A DNA stretch of 64,000 bases from contig JAXMBA010000009.1 of assembly GCA_046350095.1 (NCBI GenBank), positions 248,001-312,000 on the forward strand, written 5' to 3'. This document shows positions 42,480 through 55,418 of this stretch, in pieces. The stretch is from Urbifossiella sp046350095. GTDB taxonomy: Bacteria > Planctomycetota > Planctomycetia > Gemmatales > Gemmataceae. Within the stretch, counting starts at the first letter, position 1; each line of letters begins with the position of its first letter. A program made the translations under genes and the position numbers. Under the pieces are notes generated by a model. It saw nothing but the letters and a program-made list of their open reading frames with translations, ran no database searches and was not told where the DNA came from.

Positions 42480-43694
42480 TTAGCCGCGGTCGTCGATCTG
42501 GGCCAGGGACTGGAACTTCCGCCCCTCGACGTAAGCGAGGAACGCCCCGCCGCCGGTGGACACGTGGGTCATCTTGCTGTCGTAGCCGAACTGCTCGACG
42601 GCCTCGGCCGTCTCGCCGCCGCCCACGACCGTGACGGCGCCGCTGTCGGCCATCGCCGCGGCCACGCCCTTTGTGCCGGAGCTGAACGCGGGTTGCTCGA
42701 ACCAGCCGACGGGGCCGTTCCAGATCACCGTCGCGGCCTGTTTGATCTTCCCGGCGAACAGGGCGAGGGTCTTCGGCCCGATGTCCACCCCCTCGCAGTC
42801 CGCGGGGATGGCCGAGCCGACCTCGACGACCTGCGTCACGCCCAGGTCGCTCGACTTCGCCGCGAGGCAGTCCACGGGCAGAGTAATCTTCCCGCCGACG
42901 TGGCCGAGCAGCGGCGTGGCGGCGGCCAACTCCTCCTCGGCGACACGGGTGCCGCCCACGTCGAAGCCCTTGAGCTTCAGGAAGGTGTAGGCCATCTTCC
43001 CACCGATGAGCAGCGAATCGACCTTTGAGAGAAGGGCGTTGATGAACGCGATCTTGTCGGACACCTTGGCGCCGCCCATGACCGCCAGCACCGGCTTCTT
43101 CGGGGTCGTCATCAGCCCGTCAACGATCGTCAATTCCTTCTCGACGAGGAGCCCGACGGCCCGTGGCTTGCCGACCGCCTTCATCGCGGCCGGAACCGCC
43201 ACCATGCTGGCGTCCTTGTCGTTGTGGCAGGTGCCGAAGGCGTCGTTGACGTAGGCGTCGGCGAGGCCGGCGACGGCGGCTGCGAACTCGGGGTCGTTCT
43301 TCTGCTCGCGCGGGTCGAACCTCAGGTTCTCCAGCAGCAGCACCTCGCCCGGGGTCAGCGCCGCGGCCGCGGCGGACACCGCCGACCCGACCACCTCGTT
43401 CGCCGCCTTCTTGACCGGTCGGCCGAGCAACTCGCCGAAGCGGGCCGCGACCTTGTCCATCGTCAGGTTCGCCCGCTCCTCGGGGGTCGCCTTATCGGGC
43501 CGGCCGAGGTGGCTCATGGCGATCACGGCCGCGCCGGCGTCGAGGAGCGCCTGCACGGTCGGCAGCGCACCGCGGATGCGGCGGTCGTTCTTGACCGCGC
43601 CGGTCTTTTTGTCGAGCGGGACGTTGAAGTCCACGCGCACGAGCACCTTCTTGCCGGCGAGCGGGCCGAGGTCGGTCAGCGTCTTCTTGGGCAC
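42480..43694 (-). CDS. pgk: phosphoglycerate kinase
   Basis: A 404-residue glycolytic enzyme interconverting 1,3-bisphosphoglycerate and 3-phosphoglycerate. Substrate-binding 'VLVRVDFNVPLD', 'MSHLGRPD' and 'LLLENLRFDPREQKNDPEFA' occur in the N-domain. 'MGGAKVSDKIAFINALL' and 'VIWNGPVGWFE' with the C-terminal 'VVGGGETAEAV' hold the nucleotide site. The GTG start at 43694 follows GGAG at 6 nt; the family begins there. It is downstream of gap, as in many bacteria. Confidence 0.96.
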   Translation of the reverse strand: MPKKTLTDLGPLAGKKVLVRVDFNVPLDKKTGAVKNDRRIRGALPTVQALLDAGAAVIAMSHLGRPDKATPEERANLTMDKVAARFGELLGRPVKKAANEVVGSAVSAAAAALTPGEVLLLENLRFDPREQKNDPEFAAAVAGLADAYVNDAFGTCHNDKDASMVAVPAAMKAVGKPRAVGLLVEKELTIVDGLMTTPKKPVLAVMGGAKVSDKIAFINALLSKVDSLLIGGKMAYTFLKLKGFDVGGTRVAEEELAAATPLLGHVGGKITLPVDCLAAKSSDLGVTQVVEVGSAIPADCEGVDIGPKTLALFAGKIKQAATVIWNGPVGWFEQPAFSSGTKGVAAAMADSGAVTVVGGGETAEAVEQFGYDSKMTHVSTGGGAFLAYVEGRKFQSLAQIDDRG

Positions 43695-43717
43695 TCGCGA
43701 ACTCCGGGAGGCAGGCG

Positions 43718-44272
43718 TCAGTCGTCGAAATACACGTCGTCGTCCGGCTCGAGAACTTTCAGTTTGCCGCGGGCGTACTCCTCGAATTTGTAGAGGAGCC
43801 GGCGCGGGTGGATGCTCGGGTTCGGGCCGCCGCAACTGAAAACGATCTTCTCGCCGCCGCCTGTGATGGTGAACTCGTAATTCACCATCTCGCCGCGGTA
43901 CTCCTGCGTGCCGTCGCCCAAGTTGGTGACCCGCATCACGCCGCGGGAGCGCCCGACGAGGGACTTCTGCACCACCACCCGCTTCACCTCGTCCCACCGG
44001 ATCTCGACGGCCTCGCCGCGGTGGACCGAGCGGACGCCCTTCGTGCGCACCTCGAAGATGCGGGCCTGCCCGGACTTCCCTACCCAGCTGGCGAACCACC
44101 CCGCGAACACGATTACCGCCGCGCCGACGACCGCGAGCGGCTGGGTAAACAGGGCAATGATCCCGACGACCACACCGAGCCCGATCACGGCATAGCCACC
44201 GTAGAGGAACGCCTCGTTGACGTTCCCCGAGGTGAGAAGGAGCTTGCCGAGCGAGTCCTTCTTTCTGGCCAT
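43718..44272 (-). CDS. hypothetical membrane protein between gap and pgk
   Basis: A 184-residue protein. A short N-terminus is followed by two hydrophobic segments (about 24-43 and 44-65). A soluble C-terminal domain (about 70-180) has beta-strand-rich 'ARIFEVRTKGVRSVHRGEAVEIRWDEV' character, suggesting a PH-like fold. No family is certain. Its place, 22 nt after gap and 23 nt before pgk, makes co-transcription very likely. Confidence 0.8.
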   Translation of the reverse strand: MARKKDSLGKLLLTSGNVNEAFLYGGYAVIGLGVVVGIIALFTQPLAVVGAAVIVFAGWFASWVGKSGQARIFEVRTKGVRSVHRGEAVEIRWDEVKRVVVQKSLVGRSRGVMRVTNLGDGTQEYRGEMVNYEFTITGGGEKIVFSCGGPNPSIHPRRLLYKFEEYARGKLKVLEPDDDVYFDD

Positions 44273-44294
44273 GCCGCGCCTCGGGCCGCCGGGG

Positions 44295-45347
44295 TCATGC
44301 CTTCTTGATCATGTACTGGAGCAGGTCCACGCAGCGGTTGCTGTAGCCCCACTCGTTGTCGTACCAGCTCACCAGCTTGAAGAACCGGCTGTTCAGCTCG
44401 ATGCCGCTGCCGGCGTCAAAGATGCTGCTGTGGTTGTCGTGGATGAAGTCGGTACTCACCACCTCGTCGGCGGTGTAGGCGAGGACGCCCTTCAGGTACG
44501 TCTCGCTCGCCTTCTTCATCGCGGCGCAGATGTCCTTGTAGCTCGTCTCCTTCGTCGTCTTCACCGTCAGGTCCACGACGCTGACGGTCGGCGTCGGCAC
44601 GCGGAACGACATGCCGGTGAGCTTCCCCTTCACCTCGGGGATGGCCAGGCCCACGGCCCGGGCGGCGCCGGTGCCGCTCGGGATGATGTTGATCGCCGCC
44701 GACCGGCCGCCCTTCCAGTCCTTCTTGCTCGGGCCGTCCACCGTCTTCTGCGTCGCGGTGTAGCTGTGGACGGTCGTCATCAACCCCTCCTCGACGCCGA
44801 AGCCCTCCTTGAGGAGGACGTGGACGACCGGGGCGAGGCAGTTCGTGGTGCAGCTGGCGTTGCTGATGATGTTGTGCTTCGAGGCGTCGTACTTCTCGTG
44901 GTTGACGCCCATCACCACGGTGATGTCTTCGTCCTTGGCGGGGGCCGAGATGATGACCTTCTTCGCGCCCGCCGTGATGTGCCCCTTGGCCTTCGCGGCC
45001 TCGGTGAACAGGCCGGTGCTCTCGATGACGTACTCGACGCCCAGCTCCTTCCACGGCAGCGCCGCCGGGCCTTCCTTCACGGCCAGGCACTTGATCTCGT
45101 GGCCGTTCACGACCAGCACGTCGTCCTCGGCCACCGAGGGGCTCGACTTCTTGCTGGCGACCTCGCCGGCGAACTTCCCCTGCGTGGAGTCGTACTTGAG
45201 CAGGTAGGCGAGGTTGTCGGCGGGTACCAGGTCGTTGACGGCGACCACGTCCAGCGTCTTGCCGAGGTGCCCCTGCTCGACCAGAGCCCGGAACACCAGC
45301 CGGCCGATCCGCCCGAACCCGTTGATCCCGACCTTGACAGCGGCCAT
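44295..45347 (-). CDS. gap: glyceraldehyde-3-phosphate dehydrogenase
   Basis: The 350-residue enzyme oxidises glyceraldehyde 3-phosphate with NAD(P) and phosphate. NAD-binding 'VGINGFGRIGRLVFRAL' is N-terminal. The catalytic Cys166 is in 'SNASCTTNCLAP'. The phosphate-site 'VHSYTATQ', 'SGTGAARAVG' and 'RVPTPTVSVVDL' follow, and 'WYDNEWGYSNR' is near the end. A GGAG site lies before the ATG. First gene of the gap-pgk-accD-kinase set. Confidence 0.97.
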   Translation of the reverse strand: MAAVKVGINGFGRIGRLVFRALVEQGHLGKTLDVVAVNDLVPADNLAYLLKYDSTQGKFAGEVASKKSSPSVAEDDVLVVNGHEIKCLAVKEGPAALPWKELGVEYVIESTGLFTEAAKAKGHITAGAKKVIISAPAKDEDITVVMGVNHEKYDASKHNIISNASCTTNCLAPVVHVLLKEGFGVEEGLMTTVHSYTATQKTVDGPSKKDWKGGRSAAINIIPSGTGAARAVGLAIPEVKGKLTGMSFRVPTPTVSVVDLTVKTTKETSYKDICAAMKKASETYLKGVLAYTADEVVSTDFIHDNHSSIFDAGSGIELNSRFFKLVSWYDNEWGYSNRCVDLLQYMIKKA

Positions 45348-45443
45348 CTGCGTGCGTCTCCCGTGGGGTGCCGGTCCGGGGGTGAATCTACGGACGGGTG
45401 CGGGAAACGCCCACCCGCCGCGTCGGCCGTGCTACACCCGGTG

Positions 45444-47381
<1,938 letters not shown>

Positions 47382-47428
47382 CGGCTCGGCCCCGTCAGTC
47401 GTTGTGTGCCTCGGACTCGAACCCGCAG

Positions 47429-49777
<2,349 letters not shown>

Positions 49778-49863
49778 CACTCGCCTCGCCGAACTCGGTG
49801 CCACCCGCCCATCATAGAAGGCGGGCGAACCACCCTCCGGATTTGACTGGTGAACGGATTTAT

Positions 49864-49869
49864 AGTATA
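49864..49869 (-). promoter_or_regulatory. candidate -10 box of the topoisomerase operon
   Basis: On the minus strand TATACT (49869-49864) lies in the only AT-rich patch (about 49860-49870), some 87 nt before the A-subunit ATG. No good -35 box is seen. Weak, sequence-based. Confidence 0.3.
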
Positions 49870-49923
49870 GCCCACGTCTTGCCCGCGGGCCGAGGTCGGT
49901 AGCCGGGGCCGCACCAAACGCGA

Positions 49924-49948
49924 GCAACCCCCGGGAGCCGGGGGTTGC
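49924..49948 (-). terminator. GC-rich hairpin terminator of the PhnD-like gene
   Basis: An 11-bp perfect stem (49924-49934 with 49938-49948) closes a 3-nt loop. It begins 30 nt after the stop codon of the minus-strand binding-protein gene. The run of C/G is strong; no U-tract follows. Confidence 0.55.
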
Positions 49949-49977
49949 GGGGCGTCGGGATTGTACGGGTCGCCCGC

Positions 49978-50874
49978 CTACGGATTCATCGTCATGCCCA
50001 TCGCGGCCCGCGGCGCGGGGTACTTCGCGGCCACGGCCCGCAGCTCGGCGTCGTGCGCGGCCGGCACCTCCTCGAAGCCGCGCAGCTTCCACATGAACAG
50101 GAACGCCCGGCCGGTCGGCTCGTTCTTCGTGTTCAGCAGCCCAGACTTGATCCGGGTGACCATCTCCGGGGTGAGCGTATCCTTCCGGTAGACGACGGTC
50201 GAATACGGGAACGGGTCGCTCTGGGCGAGTACGCGGAGCTGGGCGCCGCGGCCCGGGCGGTCGTTGCGGAAGGCGTCCAGCGTCGCCACGTCGATCACCG
50301 CCGCCTGCGCCTTGCCGTCGATGACGAGGTCGAGCACGTCGTCCGGCCCCTGCTTCGGGGTGTGAGTGGGGACGACCGTGCCGGCCGGGAGCGTCTCGGC
50401 GAGCCGCTCCGCGAACAGGTAGCAGTGGGCCTTCGAGCCGAGCGGCAGGGCCACGGCGCCCTTCAGGTTCGCCGGCACCTGGGCCTTGCTGTCGGCGTGC
50501 ACGACCAGTGCCGCCTGGAAGCGGCGGGCCGGCACGCTTACGGCGAGTGGGATCAAGTCGGGGTGGCGGTCCTTCACCCACGCCCACTCGAACCCGTGGA
50601 ACACGCCGACGTGCGTCTTCTTCTCCTGGAGCCGGGACGCCAGCTGGTCACAGTCGGCGAACACGTCGAGCTCGCCGACCAGGCCGGTCTGCCGCTTGAG
50701 CAGGTCGCGGAACGGAGTCGCGGCGGCGTGGACGAGCGGCGGCGGCACGTCGCGAAACATCCCCTCGACGACGCCAAGGCGGATCCCCCCCGGCGGCTGG
50801 GCCGTGGCGGGCGTGGCAAGGCCGACGGCCACCACGAGCATTGTCAAGGCCGTCAACGCGGAAGCCCGTACCAC
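49978..50874 (-). CDS. PhnD-like phosphate/phosphonate periplasmic binding protein
   Basis: The 298-residue product starts at GTG (50874) and has a signal peptide (to about ATAQ, residue 26). It resembles the PhnD/SsuA-type binding fold: 'IRLGVVEGMF', 'HVGVFHGFEWAWVK', 'LVVHADSKAQVP', 'KQGPDDVLDLVIDGKAQAAVID' and 'YSTVVYRKDTL'. No ABC permease or ATPase adjoins it, so it may be an orphan sensor-like binding protein. The TolC-family gene upstream by 39 nt is probably co-transcribed. Confidence 0.78.
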   Translation of the reverse strand: MVRASALTALTMLVVAVGLATPATAQPPGGIRLGVVEGMFRDVPPPLVHAAATPFRDLLKRQTGLVGELDVFADCDQLASRLQEKKTHVGVFHGFEWAWVKDRHPDLIPLAVSVPARRFQAALVVHADSKAQVPANLKGAVALPLGSKAHCYLFAERLAETLPAGTVVPTHTPKQGPDDVLDLVIDGKAQAAVIDVATLDAFRNDRPGRGAQLRVLAQSDPFPYSTVVYRKDTLTPEMVTRIKSGLLNTKNEPTGRAFLFMWKLRGFEEVPAAHDAELRAVAAKYPAPRAAMGMTMNP

Positions 50875-50913
50875 GTCCCACCCCCCGGGGAAAAAGGAAA
50901 ACCAACGAGCCCG

Positions 50914-52257
50914 TTACCGGCCCGGGAAGTCCGGGCGCACGCCGCCGGCCGTCACCCGCTCCAGGTGGGCGAGCGTCAGCAGGTACTGCCAAACCGCCTC
51001 GACGTAGTCCGACTGCGCCTTCGCCGCGTCGATGTACCCGCGGACCAGCTGCTCGCGCTCGACGTTGGGGTTGTCCACGCGGGCCCGGACGTACTCCATC
51101 AAGTCCTTGCCGAAGTCGAACTTCCGCTTCCCGCCGAGGACGTTCTTCGACGCCAGTTCGTACTCGAGGTAGGCGTTTTCGGCCTCCAGCCGGACGAGGT
51201 TACGGGCCTTCTCGAACACCGCGTCGGCCCGCTGGCTGTAGGCCATCGCCCGCGCCACGCGGTCGGCCTGGTTGCCGACCAGCTGCGGCGGCATCTCCGG
51301 GATGATGGCACCCGGCTTGTACTGCTGACTCAGGTCGCGGACTGTGGCCGGCACCTCGCGGGCCTTGATGTCGCCGCCGATGGCCAGCGTCGGCACCGAC
51401 TTCTTGAACCGGACGGCCCCCTGGGCGTACACCTCCAGCCGGAACGCGTCGGCCCCGGCCGCGGCGAGGGCCAGCTCGGGCCTGCGGCACAGAGCCAGCT
51501 CGACGATCAGCTCCTCGGTCAACGGCACGTTCGCCGACAGGATCGGCAGCTCGCGGTCCTTCACCTTGAAGCGCGGGCCGGTGTCCTGGACGGCCATCAT
51601 CTCGCGGAGCGCCCCGTACGCCTTCCGCTCGCCCAGCTGCGCCGTGCGGAGCAGTTTGCGGGCGTCCTCCAGGCCGATCTCCATGGCGTTGAGCTTCGCC
51701 TTCGTCATCGTGCCCGGCTGCGGCGAGTTCAGCAGGTCGCGGCCGATCTTCGTCAGCAGTTCGACCTGCGCGACCACGTCCTCGGCGATCAGGCTCCCCT
51801 GCCGGGCGTAGACGGCGGTGTAGTACAATCGGGTGACGTCGTGGACGATCTCGTTGTGCGTCTTCTGCACGTCGGCGGCGGCGGCCACCGCCCCACGCTG
51901 GGCCTGCTCCTTGCGGACGGGCAAGTCCTTGGCGACGAGCTGGCCGAGCTTGCCGATGTTGTCGAGCGCGTGGAGCCCGGCCGACGTCGCTTGCTGGCTG
52001 GACCGCGACGCCCGCAGCGTCGGCTGACGCTCGATGGCAACCGCGATGCACTCGCCGAGGGTGTACTCGGGAACCTCGGCGTCGCCGTTCTTCGGCGGCT
52101 GGGCGGCGCCGAGGCCCGGCACCGGCAGTGGTGCTGGCTGCGGGGCAGGGGCCGGGCCCGGCTGCCGGCCGGAGCTGGACGAGGCGATGACGAACAGCCC
52201 GAACGCCAGCACCGCCAGGCGGGCGGGACGGCTGCTTCGGGCGGGCGGCGACGGCAT
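50914..52257 (-). CDS. TolC-family outer membrane protein
   Basis: The 447-residue protein has a hydrophobic signal region (about 12-28) and a Pro/Ala-rich linker (to about 60). Long helical segments with heptad spacing (about 80-170, 220-260, 320-430) are typical of TolC/OEP channels. The start at 52257 (MPSPPARSS) is preferred to one 13 codons upstream because the signal peptide is better placed. No RND or MFP partners are present. Function as an efflux or secretion channel is inferred. Confidence 0.72.
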   Translation of the reverse strand: MPSPPARSSRPARLAVLAFGLFVIASSSSGRQPGPAPAPQPAPLPVPGLGAAQPPKNGDAEVPEYTLGECIAVAIERQPTLRASRSSQQATSAGLHALDNIGKLGQLVAKDLPVRKEQAQRGAVAAAADVQKTHNEIVHDVTRLYYTAVYARQGSLIAEDVVAQVELLTKIGRDLLNSPQPGTMTKAKLNAMEIGLEDARKLLRTAQLGERKAYGALREMMAVQDTGPRFKVKDRELPILSANVPLTEELIVELALCRRPELALAAAGADAFRLEVYAQGAVRFKKSVPTLAIGGDIKAREVPATVRDLSQQYKPGAIIPEMPPQLVGNQADRVARAMAYSQRADAVFEKARNLVRLEAENAYLEYELASKNVLGGKRKFDFGKDLMEYVRARVDNPNVEREQLVRGYIDAAKAQSDYVEAVWQYLLTLAHLERVTAGGVRPDFPGR

Positions 52258-52489
52258 GGCCGATCCCCTGGCCGAATCGAATCCCCCGGACCTCACGGTT
52301 CCGTCCGTGTCGGCGCCAGGCGGGGGCGGTGCGAACGAGTCCGAACGGTGGGCGTGTCCGTACCCCTACCAATCGGCCGCGGACCGGGCGCTCTCGACGG
52401 CCGGGGTCGTTTGCCTGACCAATCCGCGCCCGGTCGGTGTCGAAGAGTCAGGCTGTAACGGCTGGTCCGGGCGTGGGAAGGAACAGGCG

Positions 52490-54019
52490 ATGCACCAGGC
52501 GAGTCCGGGGGTCGAGCGGGCGGTGGCGGCGGCGGCGGCGTGGGCGGCCCGCCGCGGTTCTCCGGCCGTGCGGCTGTCCGACTACGTTCTGGGGCTGCTC
52601 GACGAGGAGGAGGGCCGACCCGCCGAACTCCTGACCCGCGCCGGCGGCGACCTGACGGCGGTGCGGCAGCGGTTCGAGCAACTGACCGGCCCCGTACCCG
52701 TCCTGCGGACGCTGTACGACGCGGCCCGCGACTGGTCACTCCGCCACCGGGCCGACCCGGCCTTCATGACCGACGCCCTCCTGCTGGCCGTGCTGACAGC
52801 AGACGAGGACTTCGCTCACGCCGCCGCCGCCGCGGGGCTCGACGCCGTGCAACTGTTCGGCCGCATGGTCGGAGGCGTGAATGACCCGTTCGACCGCCTG
52901 GAGCCGCCCACCGCGACCTTCTCGCCGCCGGACGCGGCCGACGACCTCGCCGCGGCGCGGGTGCTGGACGCCAACTTGAACCGAAGTCGGGAATCGCTCC
53001 GCGTGCTCGACGACCACTGCCGCTTCGTCCTGAACGACCGGACCCTGACGGAACAGGTAAAGGCGGTGCGTCACGCCCTGGCCGCGGCGACCGATCAGCT
53101 TCCCTCAGGACTCCTGCTCGCCGCGCGCGACACGCCCGGCGACGTGGGAACCGCGGTGACGGCCGGCGGCGAGTACGAGCGCGGCTCGCCGGCGCAGGTG
53201 GCCGCGGTCAACCTCAAGCGGTTGCAGGAGGCACTCCGCAGCGTCGAGGAGCACGGCAAGCTCCTGAGCCCGGCGTTCGCCCGCGAGGTCGAGTCGCTCC
53301 GCTACCGCACCTACACGCTCGAACGGGCCGTCGTCCGCGGCACCGACGCCCGCCGGCGGCTGGCCGACGCCCGACTCTACGTGTTGCTCACCGGGTCGCA
53401 GTGCGCCGCGGCACTGGACTGGACGATCGCCCAGGCCGCCGCCGGGGGTGCGACCGTATTCCAGCTCCGCGAAAAGGAGCTGCCCGACGCCGAACTGATC
53501 GCCCGCGCCCGGGACGTCCGGCGCTGGACGCGGCAGGCCAACGCCCTGTTCGTCGTCAACGATCGTCCCGACATCGCCCGCCTCGTCGGGGCCGACGGCG
53601 TGCACGTGGGGCAGGACGATTTACCGGTCGCGGACGCCCGCCGGGTCGTCGGCCCCGACGTCTTCGTCGGCGTGAGCACGCACAACGTCGCGCAGCTGCG
53701 GCAGGCCGTGCTCGACGGCGCCGACTACCTCGGCGTCGGGCCGACGTTCCCGTCCCGAACCAAGGTGTTTGACGAGTTCCCCGGGTTGGCGTTCGTCCGC
53801 GCCGCGGCCGCCGAAACGTCACTTCCCGTCTTCGCACTCGGAGGCGTCGGCCCCGCAAACGTCGCTAGCGTGGTTGCAGCCGGGCTGCGGCGAATCGCCG
53901 TGAGCGCGGCCGTGTGCCAGGCCGACGACCCCGAAGCGGTCGCCCGGATTCTCCGGGCGGCGCTAGACCTGCCGGGGGCTGAGAGTTTCGACCCGACCGA
54001 AAGCCGTCCACCAGGTTAG
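52490..54019 (+). CDS. thiE: Clp-N-like + ThiD2-like + thiamine-phosphate synthase fusion
   Basis: The 509-residue protein has three parts. About 1-130 resembles the double Clp N-terminal repeat of ClpA/ClpC. About 150-285 is the ThiD2-like domain ('ANLNRSRESLRVLDDHCRFVL', 'RDTPGDVGTAV', 'NLKRLQEALRSVEEHGK') often fused to ThiE. About 290-500 is ThiE, with 'VFQLREKEL', 'FVVNDRPDIARLVGADGVHVGQDDLPV', 'GVSTHNVAQLRQA', 'DYLGVGPTFPSRTK' and 'ALGGVGPANV'. It probably phosphorylates HMP-P and couples HMP-PP with the thiazole. The ATG follows AAGGA. The Clp-N part is unexplained. Confidence 0.9.
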   Translation: MHQASPGVERAVAAAAAWAARRGSPAVRLSDYVLGLLDEEEGRPAELLTRAGGDLTAVRQRFEQLTGPVPVLRTLYDAARDWSLRHRADPAFMTDALLLAVLTADEDFAHAAAAAGLDAVQLFGRMVGGVNDPFDRLEPPTATFSPPDAADDLAAARVLDANLNRSRESLRVLDDHCRFVLNDRTLTEQVKAVRHALAAATDQLPSGLLLAARDTPGDVGTAVTAGGEYERGSPAQVAAVNLKRLQEALRSVEEHGKLLSPAFAREVESLRYRTYTLERAVVRGTDARRRLADARLYVLLTGSQCAAALDWTIAQAAAGGATVFQLREKELPDAELIARARDVRRWTRQANALFVVNDRPDIARLVGADGVHVGQDDLPVADARRVVGPDVFVGVSTHNVAQLRQAVLDGADYLGVGPTFPSRTKVFDEFPGLAFVRAAAAETSLPVFALGGVGPANVASVVAAGLRRIAVSAAVCQADDPEAVARILRAALDLPGAESFDPTESRPPG

Positions 54020-54205
54020 TTGCAGGCCGACGGGGGCCGATGATGCGAGGAGCGGGCTGTGGGTCTGGAGTAACTCCGGCGGACTGGTAAAATGGGCGAG
54101 TTGTATCGGACCGTGCCGGCGGTAGTCGCCCCGGCCGCGAACCGCATCATCCCACCGCCGGCGGCGACCCCGGCGTCTGACCTGGTGTGCGATCGGAGCG
54201 TGGGC

Positions 54206-54640
54206 ATGGAGGGAATCCGCCGCCTGCTCGACACCGCCCGCGACGAGGGACTCGCAGCCGGCCGCTTCCGCGGGTTGCTACACATCGCCATCGGCCGGAC
54301 CGTGTCCGACGCGGCGGGGGCGGTGCTGTCGCGCGGGCTCACGTGGCGTGAGGCGGCCGCGGTGCTGAAGGAGCTGCGCTACGACCGAGAACTGGTCCGC
54401 GAGTTCGGCGCCGACCCGGAGACGCTCTCGCCCCGCGACCGTGAGCGGTTCTGGTACTCCGCCATCGCGATGGCCCGTGTCGACTCCGCCGAGGCGTCGG
54501 CTCAGGCGGACCTCCTGGCGCCGTTGCTGAAGCCGCACGGGTTCGTGGTGGCTCCGTCGGCGACCGCGCCGCGGGTGACGAAGGCGGCCCCGAGGGCCCC
54601 CGAACCGCCTGCGGAAAAGCCGAAGCGGAAGAAGAAGTAG
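54206..54640 (+). CDS. hypothetical protein
   Basis: A 144-residue product, helix-rich to about 110 with a basic, Pro/Ala/Lys-rich tail ending KPKRKKK. No known family. An upstream in-frame ATG at 54092 would add 38 residues, but it overlaps TAAAAT (54088-54093), a likely -10 box. The ATG at 54206 has GGAGCG at 7 nt. The shorter form is preferred. The basic tail may bind nucleic acid. Confidence 0.6.
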   Translation: MEGIRRLLDTARDEGLAAGRFRGLLHIAIGRTVSDAAGAVLSRGLTWREAAAVLKELRYDRELVREFGADPETLSPRDRERFWYSAIAMARVDSAEASAQADLLAPLLKPHGFVVAPSATAPRVTKAAPRAPEPPAEKPKRKKK

Positions 54641-54653
54641 GGTTGAGGGCTTC

Positions 54654-54695
54654 GCCGCCTGCGGCGCAGCACCGCGGTGCTACGCCGCGGGCGGC
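54654..54695. terminator. bidirectional hairpin between convergent genes
   Basis: An imperfect stem of 17 base pairs (two 6-bp blocks plus a 5-bp top, separated by single mismatches) spans 54654-54695. It lies between the stops at 54640 (+) and 54705 (-), where a shared terminator is expected. No U-tract. Confidence 0.6.
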
Positions 54696-54704
54696 AACTT
54701 CACT

Positions 54705-55418
54705 TCACGACAGCTCCAAGAACTCGCGCCACTCGTACCCGTCTTCCAGCGCCCCCGCGGGGGCGCACTCCAGGTGAACGATCCGCCGGTTCCGCCCTGT
54801 CGCCGTGTCGGGGTGGCCGCTGGCGTGCGTCAGCAGCGGCCGCATCAACATCACGTCGCCGGCCCGGCAGCGGACGATCACGGGCGGCTGCGGCTCGTCG
54901 TCGGCGGTGCGGTCGAAGCGGTGCGTGCCGGGCACGACGCGGAGCGGGCCGTTCTCGTCGGTCATGTCGTCGAGGTGGACGCGCGCCGTGAGCATCCGCG
55001 ACAGCAAATCCGTCGGCGCTTCGAGGTGCGGGACGCCGGCCTTCGTGGTCGGCTTCCGGAATCGGCCGAGCGGGCCGTGCGCCTGAACGGCCACGGTGTA
55101 GTCCTTGTGCCACGGCAGCGCCCACCCGTGGCCCGGCGGTTTGTCGAAGAACAGCCCTCGGACGACTCCCGCCCCGGGCCCCAACTCGGCGAGCAGCACG
55201 TCCCGGAGGGCGGGGGTGCGGGCCAGTTCGGCGGCGCCGGGCCAGAGCCGGAACAGGTCGCGGGCGCCGCTCACTGCTCCGGTCGCGTCCGCCAGGATCG
55301 CGGCGTCGCCGGCGTGGCGTGACAGCGCGGTGTCACATGCGGCTCGGAGTTCGGCAACTGCCGCGGCGTCGAACACGGCCGGCAGCATGACGTACCCGTC
55401 GGCGCCGAGCGCGGTCAT
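54705..55418 (-). CDS. phytanoyl-CoA dioxygenase (PhyH) family protein
   Basis: A 237-residue Fe(II)/2-oxoglutarate-dependent dioxygenase fold. The iron triad is visible: His-x-Asp in 'LPWHKDYTV' and distal His in 'LLTHASG'. The 2-oxoglutarate Arg is in the 'GRNRRIVHLE' region, with 'GPLRVVPGTHRFD' between them. Substrate unknown; hydroxylation is inferred. Its ATG overlaps the stop of the APC permease (ATGA), so the two are translationally coupled, hinting that the permease imports its substrate. Confidence 0.88.
   Translation of the reverse strand: MTALGADGYVMLPAVFDAAAVAELRAACDTALSRHAGDAAILADATGAVSGARDLFRLWPGAAELARTPALRDVLLAELGPGAGVVRGLFFDKPPGHGWALPWHKDYTVAVQAHGPLGRFRKPTTKAGVPHLEAPTDLLSRMLTARVHLDDMTDENGPLRVVPGTHRFDRTADDEPQPPVIVRCRAGDVMLMRPLLTHASGHPDTATGRNRRIVHLECAPAGALEDGYEWREFLELS

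Noticed and set aside
47400..47420. On the minus strand GGTTCGAGTCC looks like a tRNA T-loop.
   Set aside because: The flanking bases do not form the 5-bp T-stem, no anticodon or acceptor arm can be built, and it sits in a 47-nt gap between topoisomerase genes.
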